This document shows positions 30,142 to 38,635 of a stretch of DNA of 64,000 bases, one piece after another. The position numbers and the translations under genes were made by a program. Below the pieces are notes generated by a model, which saw only the letters and a list, made by a program, of their open reading frames with translations, did no database searches and was not told the origin of the DNA. Origin of the DNA: Yersinia entomophaga (GTDB taxonomy: Bacteria; Pseudomonadota; Gammaproteobacteria; Enterobacterales; Enterobacteriaceae); NCBI RefSeq assembly GCF_001656035.1, contig NZ_CP010029.1:1144885-1208884 (forward strand). Direction: 5' to 3'. Positions within the stretch are counted from its first letter, which is position 1, and each line of letters starts with the position of its first letter.

Positions 30142-30522
30142 TTAAGGATTAATCTTATGGCCGCTTTGACGATCTAAACAACGCTGGGTATTCGGTTCCC
30201 AATAGGCATTGAAATTAGAGCTGCTCAAGCATTTATCTTTAGCATCTTCAGCAACGTCGTATTTGTCGAAATCTTTCTCTTTACGCGTATTAACCTTATT
30301 ACGTAGGCGGCGGGTTTCATCCCACTGTTCTTTGCTTTGACGGGCGGCTTCTTTCGCCAAAGGGTCATTGGCATTATTGCCGCCAACGGTAACGCAGGTG
30401 CTTCCTTGCGAACAATGACTTAATTGCGCCTGCGCCATAGAGGACCAGGATAAAGGCAGCATCAATACCGCAGCAGGCAACAGAACGCGCAATGCGATAC
30501 GCAGGCGATTGTTTTTCATCAT
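30142..30522 (-). CDS. ynfB: YnfB/UPF0482 (DUF1283) secreted protein
   Basis: 126-residue protein: signal peptide ([25 protein letters not shown]) then a charged domain with [24 protein letters not shown] and the characteristic [17 protein letters not shown] ending, as in E. coli YnfB. The tandem ATGs at 30522 and 30519 follow AAGGA; the frame extends to 30570 but that adds 16 residues before the signal peptide. Two cysteines flank the C-terminal motif. Function unknown. Confidence 0.88.
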   Translation of the reverse strand: MMKNNRLRIALRVLLPAAVLMLPLSWSSMAQAQLSHCSQGSTCVTVGGNNANDPLAKEAARQSKEQWDETRRLRNKVNTRKEKDFDKYDVAEDAKDKCLSSSNFNAYWEPNTQRCLDRQSGHKINP

Positions 30523-30660
30523 TAAATCCTTCTTTATCGATGAGTTAAGCGACTCATTTTGTTTAAGCATACAAACCTATAGATAAACTATATCATTGCT
30601 CTGTGACGATGTACCCACTACCGCAAACTCATTTAACCTTTAGAGAGAAAACTCGTCGTT

Positions 30661-30987
30661 ATGTTGAAGACTTCATTACTTTTTTTTGCCACCGCACTCG
30701 CGGAGATTATAGGCTGTTTCCTGCCTTACCTCTGGTTGAGGAAAGGGGCACCGGCCTGGCTGCTATTACCGGCTGCGGCGAGTTTAGGCCTGTTCGTCTG
30801 GTTATTAACGCTACATCCGGCAGCAAGTGGGCGAGTGTATGCCGCCTACGGCGGGGTTTACGTGGCTACAGCCTTAATCTGGCTGCGAGTGGTGGAGGGT
30901 ATAAAGCTATCAATGTTTGACTGGTTAGGTGCAGGTATTGCGTTGATTGGTATGCTGATTATCGTGGCTGGTTGGCGGGTCAATTAG
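30661..30987 (+). CDS. ynfA: YnfA/UPF0060 small four-helix membrane protein
   Basis: 108 residues with four hydrophobic helices, typical of YnfA; members are related to SMR transporters and some confer low-level drug efflux. Conserved segments: [20 protein letters not shown] and [24 protein letters not shown]. The overlapping frame at 30603 is a shadow. Converges with ydfG. Confidence 0.92.
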   Translation: MLKTSLLFFATALAEIIGCFLPYLWLRKGAPAWLLLPAAASLGLFVWLLTLHPAASGRVYAAYGGVYVATALIWLRVVEGIKLSMFDWLGAGIALIGMLIIVAGWRVN

Positions 30988-31009
30988 CGGAAATCAGTGA
31001 AAGTAATGA

Positions 31010-31042
31010 GTAAAAATAGAGCACAGTGACTTCACTGCGCTC
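31010..31042 (-). terminator. Terminator downstream of ydfG
   Basis: Stem gagc(a)cagtga / tcactg(c)gctc with one mismatch, then TATTTTTAC on the minus strand. Lies between convergent ynfA and ydfG. Confidence 0.75.
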
Positions 31043-31058
31043 GATCTGACACCGCGTA

Positions 31059-31808
31059 TTATGATTCTCGATGAATGTTCAACCCAGCGAATGATTGGCT
31101 AACCGGCATCATTTCTAACGTATTAATATTGACGTGAGCGGGCAGAGTCGCTACCCAATAGACCGCTTCGGCAATATCACCTGGCATCAATGGGTTAGCT
31201 CCATCATAGGTTTTATTCACCTTTTCATCATCCCCTTTGAAGCGAACGGAGGAAAACTCGGTTCCTCCGACCAATCCGGGTTCAATATCGGTCACGCGAA
31301 TACGCGTTCCGTGTAAATCCGCACGCAGCCCTAGGCTGAATTGCTTCACAAAGGCTTTAGTAGCGCCATATACGTTGCCACCGGCATATGGCCAGTTTGC
31401 CGCGGTCGAGCCAATATTAATCACGTGGCCAATATTACGGCTGACCATTTCTGGTAGCAACGCGCGAGTCATATTCACCAAACCCTTGGTATTGGTATCG
31501 ATCATGGTTTCCCAATCATCGGCATTGGCTTTGTGCGCGGGCTCCAAACCTAATGCCAAACCGGCGTTATTCACCAGCACATCGATATTTCGCAGTGATG
31601 CAGGTAATTCGTCAATAGCCTGTTGAATGGCGGCGCGATTGCGTACGTCCAACCGCAAAATATGCAGGGCCTCACCTAATTCGTTCTTCAGTTGCTCCAG
31701 TTTTTCTAAACGTCGCCCGCTGGCAATAACCTGATGGCCGTGGCTAACAAATTTACGGGCAATGGCTTCGCCAAAACCGGAGGTTGCACCTGTGACAAAA
31801 ACGATCAT
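31059..31808 (-). CDS. ydfG: YdfG: NADP+-dependent 3-hydroxy acid / malonic semialdehyde dehydrogenase
   Basis: Short-chain dehydrogenase of 249 residues. Cofactor motif TGATSGFGEAIA (residues 7-18), catalytic Ser in NIGSTA and the YGATK (YxxxK) motif, with NNAGLA as structural motif. E. coli YdfG oxidises L-allo-threonine and serine and reduces malonic semialdehyde in the Rut pathway. The sequence follows YdfG closely. Monocistronic, ending in a good terminator. Confidence 0.93.
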   Translation of the reverse strand: MIVFVTGATSGFGEAIARKFVSHGHQVIASGRRLEKLEQLKNELGEALHILRLDVRNRAAIQQAIDELPASLRNIDVLVNNAGLALGLEPAHKANADDWETMIDTNTKGLVNMTRALLPEMVSRNIGHVINIGSTAANWPYAGGNVYGATKAFVKQFSLGLRADLHGTRIRVTDIEPGLVGGTEFSSVRFKGDDEKVNKTYDGANPLMPGDIAEAVYWVATLPAHVNINTLEMMPVSQSFAGLNIHRES

Positions 31809-32391
31809 ATTCCGTTCCTTACCAATAAAGTGGGGCGATAACTGATTTTATATCATTAGCATACTCGGATAATTTTTATCACGATATAATTACCATTACT
31901 TGGAAAGAATCCGAACTGAATAGGGTGGTCATGGTTAAATCGTGACCGAATACACCGATGTGCGTCATTTTCTTCGGTTACTTTACCGGAGGCAACTTCA
32001 TCACGGTGAAGCAAAAAGGAAACTAACAGACAGGGAGAGAAAATACCGGGGAGCTATATTCCTCTTTGATTCGCTACAGCCTCTATCCCGAGCAGATTAA
32101 GACATTATAGCGTTACAAGAGAGTCTCACTAAAAATTACCGATTGTGCTTATCTCAGGTAAACATTAATCGTGACGCATTCATATGGTCACTGATAATGG
32201 AACGATAAAATTCTGGTGCCAATATGAATGGCACCAGAAAAGTTCGAGCATAAGCTATTATTTAAAGTTATGGTTAATTTAACTTTATAATTCTGAGTTT
32301 CGCTTTGTAGTGCTGTGAGTAATAAATTTATATAGGGATATTATTTTTTTTGGTTGTTATCGCAGCTTGTGTAAAAATGAAACACCTCACA
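31809..32391. other. AT-rich intergenic region between ydfG and the amidase gene
   Basis: 583 bases. A terminator-like hairpin for the amidase transcript lies at 32211-32239. An open frame of 52 codons from GTG 31942 to 32100 is arginine-rich and unrecognised, with no good ribosome-binding site, so it is not called. Confidence 0.5.
32211..32239 (-). terminator. Terminator downstream of the amidase gene
   Basis: Ten-base perfect arms ttctggtgcc / ggcaccagaa with a nine-base loop, followed by TTTTAT on the minus strand, about 150 bases after the amidase stop. Confidence 0.7.
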
Positions 32392-33180
32392 TTATAATTC
32401 AGATGGGAAATACTTTTTAACTAAGGCGGAAAGGACTGCGAGCGTTTCTTCATCCATTTTACCGTCATAGCACTCTGGGCGAAAATGTAGTTGGAAAGCT
32501 CGAATTAAAATCTCATAACCTATGTTAGTATCAGCACTACTGGTATCATAACCATAAATATTAAATAATTTTAGAATTTCATCTTTATCCGGCATGGAGT
32601 GATTATACTGGCATAAATATTCATTTTTTGTTTCATCATCATACCAGGCTCCGACGCCACACATATACAGTTCAAACCACGGGAAGGCAGCCCCGGGATC
32701 ACTTTTACGCCCCAAGGAAATATCTGAATGAGCCAATACATGGGTGGGGGATATATCCGGATAACGTTGTAAGATGTTAAGCGCTAAATCTTTTACGGCT
32801 TCAATTTGCTCATCATTATAGGGTGGGAAAGTAAAATTACCATTATTATCAGATGCCTGGTTAACAATCTCAATGCCAATCGAACTGTCATTCAGATTGG
32901 TTCGCTGGTGCCAGCGACTTTCCCCTGCATGCCAGGCCCGATCATTTTCATCTACCAAATTAAATATACGCAGCTCGTCAAATCCGGCGGCTATATAGCT
33001 CGGATCCATAGGATCTGGAATTAAATAATGCGAACTGACTAACGGGCCAGTTAATGCGGTGATCGAACCGGTGAAATCAACGACGGTATAGTGGAGAATC
33101 AAATATCTAACGCGTTTATCGAATCCTTTCACAGCACGGAATGAATTATAATCTATATTTATTAATTGAGTGTTTTCCAT
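32392..33180 (-). CDS. AmiD-like N-acetylmuramoyl-L-alanine amidase lacking an export signal
   Basis: 262-residue Amidase_2 family protein predicted to cut the amide between MurNAc and the stem peptide. The zinc ligands H30 (ILHYT), H151 (LAHSD) and D161 (KSDPG) and catalytic E104 and K159 are conserved, and the C-terminal 60 residues are the AmiD peptidoglycan-binding-like helical domain (FQLHFRPECYDGKMDEETLAVLSALVKKYFP). Unlike E. coli AmiD, an outer-membrane lipoprotein, it begins MENTQLINIDYNSF with no signal peptide or lipobox. AAGGAG precedes the ATG. It lies alone in an AT-rich gene-poor stretch near dif. It could act in the cytoplasm on recycled fragments or be delivered by a secretion system; that is open. 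Confidence 0.85.
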   Translation of the reverse strand: MENTQLINIDYNSFRAVKGFDKRVRYLILHYTVVDFTGSITALTGPLVSSHYLIPDPMDPSYIAAGFDELRIFNLVDENDRAWHAGESRWHQRTNLNDSSIGIEIVNQASDNNGNFTFPPYNDEQIEAVKDLALNILQRYPDISPTHVLAHSDISLGRKSDPGAAFPWFELYMCGVGAWYDDETKNEYLCQYNHSMPDKDEILKLFNIYGYDTSSADTNIGYEILIRAFQLHFRPECYDGKMDEETLAVLSALVKKYFPSEL

Positions 33181-33932
33181 TTAAGTACTCCTTGTTATTT
33201 GTGAATGATTAAAATTATTTTATTCATCTTGCCGTCCATTAACACCGATTGAGATTTACATTAATTTAATTTAATCGAACGGGCAAGTTTGATTTTAAAT
33301 TATGGTGCGAACAACGACCGTTTTATATCACTAAGTCAATGTCGTATTGAATAGAATCAATAGCATATAGAGATGACAAAAAGTCATTCAGCTCATCTGA
33401 TTGGTGTGAAACTTAAAAATCATTAAACATGACATCTGAAAGTTGTGTGTTACTTATTTAATAGATTTATGAATGGGCCGGGGAAACTAAAAAAATACTG
33501 GCGCAGCATTTATCAGATACAGGATGGTTCAGGATTTTATTTCTACTAAATTGATATCTTCGCATCTTAAACTCGCTAAAATGACAGAGACTCATATTAA
33601 TGACATTATGGATGGGATGCTTAGTTATAATATTCAAGTAAGAAATTATTATTTTAACCGCCTGTTGAAGAACCAATAAAGAGCCAATGTAGCCGCTACG
33701 ACCTGGAAAAAGTTATGCTGGTAAATATGTCTGTGGCCATGCTGACGACCTTAGGTTACCCCGGCGCTAATTGGCTGGATAACGTATCTCTCTGATCTGT
33801 ATGTGGCATTTTTTGTGGTTGTGGCCGTATTCCTGATTATTACTTTAGGTGCCTATACATTACAGTATTAGATTTTAACTGAGTGGCAATTGTGCCTTTT
33901 ATCCTGATTATCTTATACCGCAAGGAGTTTCA
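33181..33932. other. Gene-poor AT-rich region containing a transporter relic
   Basis: 752 bases of mostly AT-rich DNA. The last 220 bases before the HAD gene carry a decayed membrane-protein coding end (33715-33871). Nothing else recognised. Confidence 0.5.
33715..33871 (+). pseudogene. Decayed C-terminal end of a membrane transporter
   Basis: Two overlapping frames read as one plausible membrane-protein tail. Frame 1 from ATG 33715 gives MLVNMSVAMLTTLGY; a different frame continues with GWITYLSDLYVAFFV, then VVAVFLIITLGAYTLQY and a stop at 33869-33871. A frameshift near 33755 is needed to join them. The hydrophobic pattern fits the last helices of an MFS-type permease. No intact gene remains. 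Confidence 0.4.
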
Positions 33933-34757
33933 ATGAGCGTCAAACTTATCGCAGTTGATATGGATGGCACCTTTCTAAACAGCAAAGGTCAGTATAATAA
34001 ATCTCGTTTCAGAAAACTGTATCAACAGTTATTGCAGCGCGGTATTAAATTTGTTGTAGCCAGTGGCAACCAATACTATCAGTTGAAAAGTTTTTTCGAT
34101 GATATTGACGACCAAATAGCTTATGTGGCTGAGAATGGCGGATATATCGTTGATAAAAAACAGGAAGTTTACTGTGGAAAGCTACCTTCTGCGCAGGTGG
34201 CTCAAGTGCTGGAATGCATCAGTACCTTATCGGGAATCAATTTTCTGGTATGCGGTAAAAAGAGCGCTTATATGCTGGAGACTGGCGCTCCCGATTTCTT
34301 TAATGGAATGCGTACCTATTATCACCATCTCAACACAGTCTCTGATTATGCGCAGATCGATGACGTTATCTTTAAGTTTGCCCTTAGTTATGAACAAGAT
34401 GACGTAAGCGGGCTGATGGATGAAATAACACAAAAAATAGGTGACATTGTCACAACTGTTTCTAGCGGACATGGTTCTGTAGACCTGATAATTCCCGGGA
34501 ATCATAAGGCTAATGGTATCAAGCGAATCCAAGGCATCTACGGTATTGCAGATAATGAAGTCATGGCATTGGGTGATGGCGGTAACGATCTGGAGATGTT
34601 AAGACACGCAGGTTACAGTTTCGCTATGGAAAACGGCTCGCTGGCGGCAAAACAAGCGGCGAAATACCGTGCTCCGGCAAATAATGAGGACGGTGTATTA
34701 AAAGTGATCGATGATTGCTTGAATAATCGACCACCATTTGATTTATACCACAAATAA
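33933..34757 (+). CDS. Cof-type HAD sugar phosphatase, YbiV/SupH-like
   Basis: 274-residue haloacid-dehalogenase family IIB phosphatase. The nucleophile motif is VDMDGTFL (D9, D11), motif II is VASGNQYYQL, and the metal motif GDGGNDLEM; lengths and segments such as IKFVVASGNQYYQLKSFF and VDLIIPGNHKANGI match E. coli YbiV (SupH), which dephosphorylates ribose-5-P, glucose-6-P and other sugar phosphates. AAGGAG lies upstream of the ATG. Monocistronic, closest gene to the left of dif. Contains a matS site. Confidence 0.88.
   Translation: MSVKLIAVDMDGTFLNSKGQYNKSRFRKLYQQLLQRGIKFVVASGNQYYQLKSFFDDIDDQIAYVAENGGYIVDKKQEVYCGKLPSAQVAQVLECISTLSGINFLVCGKKSAYMLETGAPDFFNGMRTYYHHLNTVSDYAQIDDVIFKFALSYEQDDVSGLMDEITQKIGDIVTTVSSGHGSVDLIIPGNHKANGIKRIQGIYGIADNEVMALGDGGNDLEMLRHAGYSFAMENGSLAAKQAAKYRAPANNEDGVLKVIDDCLNNRPPFDLYHK
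34441..34453. other. matS site (MatP binding)
   Basis: GTGACATTGTCAC, exact match to GTGACRNYGTCAC, inside the HAD gene and about 0.8 kb from dif. Confidence 0.8.
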
Positions 34758-35247
34758 ATGATGCAACTACGTGAAATCAGCAGGGTCATAGCCGATGATT
34801 TTTCTCAGATTTCACGTAGCGCGATCGGAAATAGGCAGTGGTTTGCTGCTATAGCCAACAATTAATCGATGAACATCCCGTGAGCATCTCGATTAAAATT
34901 AATCTTAACGCAGTGTCATTGGTCAATGGGTAGTCAGGTCGTTCACATTAAAATTGGTTCAGAAGAACTGGAGTACTCGAAGGAGCAAGTTGAGTGAGCG
35001 AAGCATTCAATGAGTTATCGGTTAGCGGGAATACATGTCGGTCAGTAAAAGATATAGGTAACAAAAGAATGAAGCTGTGAATGAGGAATGTTTGCGAGCT
35101 TGACTAAGGATGAGTGCATTATTCAGAATCAGGTTTTAGTTGGGATAAATAAAACCCAAAATGAGCCTGGAATGAAGAGCAACAGGAATAAACAGCCAAT
35201 GGATAAGGATTAAGGCCAAAATCGGGAAACTCACACACCTTTACCTC

Positions 35248-35275
35248 GGTTCGCATAATGTATATTATGTTAAAT
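35248..35275 (+). other. dif site: XerC/XerD chromosome dimer resolution site
   Basis: 28-bp site differing from E. coli dif (from memory) at a single position: the XerC arm reads GGTTCGCATAA (T for G at base 4), then the central TGTATA and the XerD arm TTATGTTAAAT. This marks the point where XerCD with FtsK resolves chromosome dimers, and hence the replichore junction. Confidence 0.95.
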
Positions 35276-35330
35276 AGAATATGATGGTTGTTAATGAGTT
35301 CATGCACCATATCTCGGTGTGTTTATTAAG

Positions 35331-35338
35331 CCCTTCCC
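35331..35338 (-). other. KOPS motif, right of dif
   Basis: CCCTTCCC on the plus strand, i.e. GGGAAGGG on the minus strand, pointing back to dif only 56 bases away. Confidence 0.6.
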
Positions 35339-35465
35339 TTTAACAGAGATGCCTCGCTAACTTTGCCATAACAGCGCTTGACCTCCGTCCTTCCGCCTTA
35401 TTGATTAAATACCCGCCACGGATAATACTGCTAAAGTAAGATTCTAAAATCTCGTGGAACTGGAC

Positions 35466-35588
35466 ATGAAAATTATTATCATAGTGCTTGTGTTGTGTAT
35501 GAGCGCCTGTACATCTTCTAAGCATATAGGTATTAGCGGCGGTTCGGGTGGGATTTCGGGCGTTAGCATGGGCACTGTTATTCGGTAA
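35466..35588 (+). CDS. 40-residue putative lipoprotein next to dif
   Basis: A tiny frame encoding MKIIIIVLVLCMSAC, then TSSKHIGISGGSGGISGVSM and a short end. The N-terminus is a textbook lipoprotein signal (Lys, eight hydrophobic residues, lipobox MSAC with C15 as the lipidated residue), leaving a 26-residue Gly/Ser-rich mature peptide, like entericidin or other small stress lipoproteins in layout only. Ribosome-binding signal is weak (GGA about ten bases upstream). It begins 190 bases from dif. The overlapping plus-frame 35548-35736 is less convincing. Function unknown. Confidence 0.5.
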   Translation: MKIIIIVLVLCMSACTSSKHIGISGGSGGISGVSMGTVIR

Positions 35589-35900
35589 TTTACCGCGTAT
35601 GTGGTTGATTATAGTGATGACGAATACCGCCTTTCGCGGCATGAACGGTTGTTTCCCTCGTAATATCCTCGATGCAATCTATGGTATAGAGAATAAATGT
35701 GAATACAGTCAGGAAATGTGGGACGGTTATCAATAGATACCTTTTTTGTTAATTTTATTACCCGCTATGACTTAAAAACTCTCGGTTTGCAGTACCAATC
35801 CTAACGCAGAATATACAGGCCGTTGCAGACTGACATGATGATCAGTCTGCATACAGCTGAGCGAAGCAAAACCGAGAGTGAAAATCAAACCCGCGCTTGG
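35589..35900. other. Intergenic region downstream of the small lipoprotein
   Basis: 312 bases. Contains nested inverted repeats at 35778-35879 that probably terminate the DUF4198 gene. An alternative frame ending at 35736 is not supported. Confidence 0.45.
35778..35879 (-). terminator. Nested inverted repeats, probable terminator of the DUF4198 gene
   Basis: Outer arms actctcggtttgc (35778-35790) and gcaaaaccgagagt (35866-35879) pair with one bulge, and an inner nine-base stem gcagactga / tcagtctgc lies at 35825-35850. TTTTTAAG follows the outer stem on the minus strand. Confidence 0.5.
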
Positions 35901-36788
35901 TTAATTAACCACGTAATAAGATAAAGTGGCTTTATCGAGGTGAATATCACATCGATTCTTATCCTCATGAGGCGTTTCCGCTACGGTAGAAACCAGCCAT
36001 TGCCCTTTCGCCGTAATAGGTAGCGTTAATTTCCCATTGCTGTCCGTCTGGCCTTTTAAATCCACATCTTCAAAGGCGTAAGTGTGCGCCAAGGCGGGAT
36101 GAGACAATGTATTATTTTTTTCATGGGCGTGATCGTGATGATGGTGTTCATGACCCTGTCCCTCGGCGTCGCTGCGTTCCTCCCCATCATTAAAAATAAC
36201 GCCAAAGGTGTGATTCGCCAAAGGTTTACCGTTATACAGCAGTTGTAATTCCAAATCGTCGCCAATCGACAGTTCATTCGGATTCTGTAATGGGACAAAC
36301 TCTAATCTTAATCCCATCGGTTGGGTAATAAACGGATTGGCATCGGGATTTTTCACAAAGCTGATGGTTTTACCGGACATAGTGTTATCGGTGCAAAAAC
36401 TACCTGGCCATTGGGTTTTATCTTCTTCCTGACGCCATTCGTCTTTCTCCCCTACGCGCTTCACTGACCAAATAGTTGGCTTATAGGTAGACAGAGCGAT
36501 ATAAGAGCCAGGCTTCAAGTTCTCCTGCTGGAATTTGACGTTTTTACCGTCGATGTTAAAACTGTATTCCTTACTGCCGTTGGTCAATTTTAGCGGGGCA
36601 AAGAAATGCAGTCTTTGAGCCGGAATCGCTTCCCCATGTGGAAATCCGTGACCATAGGCCATTTCTACCGTTGCCGTAGTGGTGTTCGCCGGAGGCATAT
36701 TGGTCCATAAATCATGGGCGCTGACCGTTGAATGTAACAACGAAGCGCACAGGCCAAGAGAAAAACACAGGGTATGAGTTCGATTCAT
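35901..36788 (-). CDS. Secreted DUF4198 protein with His-rich segment; probable metal-handling protein
   Basis: 295 residues: Sec signal peptide (LCFSLGLCASLLHSTVSA) with a mature start HDLWTNMPP, the AHDLW-type beginning typical of DUF4198 periplasmic proteins associated with nickel/cobalt uptake. A histidine-rich loop (GHEHHHHDHAHEK, about residues 213-225) suggests binding of Ni, Co or Zn. Two DUF4198-type beta domains seem present. No transporter gene is adjacent. A 16-bp palindrome 120-136 bases upstream (36909-36924) may be a metalloregulator site. Metal identity is an inference. Confidence 0.8.
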   Translation of the reverse strand: MNRTHTLCFSLGLCASLLHSTVSAHDLWTNMPPANTTTATVEMAYGHGFPHGEAIPAQRLHFFAPLKLTNGSKEYSFNIDGKNVKFQQENLKPGSYIALSTYKPTIWSVKRVGEKDEWRQEEDKTQWPGSFCTDNTMSGKTISFVKNPDANPFITQPMGLRLEFVPLQNPNELSIGDDLELQLLYNGKPLANHTFGVIFNDGEERSDAEGQGHEHHHHDHAHEKNNTLSHPALAHTYAFEDVDLKGQTDSNGKLTLPITAKGQWLVSTVAETPHEDKNRCDIHLDKATLSYYVVN

Positions 36789-36841
36789 TTAACTACTCCA
36801 TATTTAATATCCAACAATATCTGGACGTTAAGGTCAGCTAT

Positions 36842-36849
36842 CCCTTCCC
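36842..36849 (-). other. KOPS motif, right of dif
   Basis: CCCTTCCC on the plus strand (GGGAAGGG on minus), directed toward dif. Confidence 0.5.
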
Positions 36850-36908
36850 GGCCACAGAATTTGAGTGTGATAATGTAACAAACTTCATTTCCTACGGCGA
36901 ATGTTTTG

Positions 36909-36924
36909 TTATGTTATAACATAA
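36909..36924. promoter_or_regulatory. 16-bp palindrome upstream of the DUF4198 gene
   Basis: TTATGTTATAACATAA is a perfect palindrome. The TGTTATAACA core resembles Zur-type half sites but lacks the longer spacing of a classical Zur box, so the regulator is uncertain. Its position fits control of the metal-protein gene. Confidence 0.45.
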
Positions 36925-37324
36925 TTATCATCGCGGTAATTAACGATATCTCACAAAGTAGCGATAGTGAACATGGCCGCATAAATGCTCTGTAATGTTC
37001 TGCATGAAGCCATAACCCCCCTTTCCCGTTGAAGAATGATGAATTAGTGCTTTCATCACCTTTTCTATCGTATGATTGAAATCATATGCATTTCTAACAA
37101 CTTGATTCCCCCAAATACGACAGCCGTCGCTCACGAGCTCATTTCCGCTTTTCAGCCACGAGCTATAGATAAAATCCGGTTTATAGCTATTTTTTTATAA
37201 CTGTTTTTTATAACTATTTTGTTTATCACCCCTAGGCTTGCAATGACTAGGTTTATAGACATGAGGCGGGAATAATTAAGCCTCCTGAAAACTGCCGGAG
37301 AGAATCATTCAGTGAGAAATTACG

Positions 37325-38581
37325 ATGAAAAAAAGTAAGACGCTGTTCTGGCGGCACGCTAGCGCCCTGTTTGGTTGGGCGTTAATCTATTATGTTGCGG
37401 GTGTGGTTTCGCAACAGTTTGATTCCCCGGCGTTTCAAATATCTCTGGTGTGGTTTCCCTCCGGGGTGGCTGTCGCTGCCTTTTTGGCGGTCCGCTGGGG
37501 CTCGTGGCCGCTGCTGTTCTTTATTTTTTCGATGGTGAGCGTTCTACTTGAACAACACTGGCGCGAAGATGTGCTCAGTGCGTTGTTCTATTCCGTCCTG
37601 TCGTTACCTGCCAGCGTGGTTATTGCCTGGATAGTGCGGCGTTTTGCTCGCCCCAATGACGATTTGCACGCTATTTTACTGTGGATAAGCGCGACTCTTA
37701 TTATCAGCGCGCTGGATGCATTGATAACCGGTGGCGGAATTGCGTTGGCGGCAGGTTTACCGCTATTCAGCCTGTTCTGGGTCAGCCTGATTGCCGACGT
37801 GACCGGCATTCTGTTTGTGACCATCATTATTATGGGTTTCCTGAATATCAGAGTGCGTTCCGCTCGACTCACGCTAAGGGCAAAGCTGGCGGGAGCCGTT
37901 GTTTGGTTACTCCTTTGTGCTAGCACCTGGCTAATCTTTTCCGGAAAACTACAGGATTTCGCGGCCAGCGGCGCCGCGCTGTATTTTGCGCTGTCCTGCA
38001 TTCCTATCGCTATCGCTATCGTGCTATCGATTATAGCCGGTAATCGGGGCGGTTCGCTGGCATTGCTGACATTGGGTGCCATTGTGATTTTTTATACCTA
38101 TCAACACCAAGGTCCATTCTTCTTACAAGGGCTTCATAGCGGCGAACCCTTGCTGCTCACTCAGTGTTATCTGACCGCCACGGCTTTATTGATGGTATTC
38201 CTGCGTGGATTATCTCACTCAATACACAGTTTCAACCCAGAAACCGGTCGTATTGAAGGAGACGGGGTGATGTACCAGCTAAACCTGGAATCGGGCGAAA
38301 TCCTGTGGGATAGCGACATTGGTGCCCTATTCGGTGAGCGAGGATCGACCGCTTTCCTGCATATTGATGCTGTATTGCCGCGCATCCATCCGCAGGACAG
38401 AGAAAAACTGAAACAACATTGGCGGGCGGCAGAAGGTCGGGAGCCGCAAGGTGCTTTGGCGTTGCGCATCCGGACAGCCAACGGAGAATGGCTTTCTATC
38501 GTGGATGGCGGCTGTGTGCTGCTGACCGGTACTGAAGGTAATCGTGTGATGGGTAACTGGCAAATTAGCCAGTACAACTAG
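37325..38581 (+). CDS. MASE1-domain membrane protein with C-terminal PAS-like region and no output domain
   Basis: 418 residues. The first about 300 form eight or more hydrophobic helices of the MASE1 sensory type (SLVWFPSGVAVAAFLAVRWGSWPLLFF; ADVTGILFVTIIIMGFLNIR). Residues about 315-418 look PAS/PAC-like: YQLNLESGEILWDSDIGALFGE, PRIHPQDREKLKQHW, RIRTANGEWLSIVDGGCVL. MASE1 proteins usually end in GGDEF, EAL or histidine kinase domains; here the protein stops after the PAS fold with no such domain in any frame downstream. It may act by protein contact, or be a truncated sensor. The next gene starts 54 bases downstream in the same direction. Confidence 0.8.
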   Translation: MKKSKTLFWRHASALFGWALIYYVAGVVSQQFDSPAFQISLVWFPSGVAVAAFLAVRWGSWPLLFFIFSMVSVLLEQHWREDVLSALFYSVLSLPASVVIAWIVRRFARPNDDLHAILLWISATLIISALDALITGGGIALAAGLPLFSLFWVSLIADVTGILFVTIIIMGFLNIRVRSARLTLRAKLAGAVVWLLLCASTWLIFSGKLQDFAASGAALYFALSCIPIAIAIVLSIIAGNRGGSLALLTLGAIVIFYTYQHQGPFFLQGLHSGEPLLLTQCYLTATALLMVFLRGLSHSIHSFNPETGRIEGDGVMYQLNLESGEILWDSDIGALFGERGSTAFLHIDAVLPRIHPQDREKLKQHWRAAEGREPQGALALRIRTANGEWLSIVDGGCVLLTGTEGNRVMGNWQISQYN

Positions 38582-38635
38582 ATTAGCCCGTACAAACAAG
38601 GGAAATAGAGGTATGAACCGTTATTTACCGCAGAG

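Larger units (their letters stand above)
34758..35465. other. Non-coding region around dif
   Basis: 708 bases without a supported gene. Holds dif (35248-35275) and a KOPS (35331-35338). The 490 bases left of dif contain no motif I can name. Confidence 0.6.
36789..37324. other. DUF4198 / MASE1 divergent intergenic region
   Basis: 536 bases with the palindrome at 36909-36924 and a KOPS at 36842-36849. A 64-codon minus-strand frame at 36940-37134 has no ribosome-binding site and is left out. Confidence 0.5.

Noticed and set aside
31942..32100. 52-codon arginine-rich frame starting GTG
   Set aside because: Weak start, no family resemblance; kept only as a note in the intergenic entry.
35548..35736. 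62-codon frame overlapping the small lipoprotein
   Set aside because: Overlaps in another frame and has no ribosome-binding site.
36940..37134. 64-codon minus-strand frame
   Set aside because: No ribosome-binding site and no recognisable sequence; probably chance.
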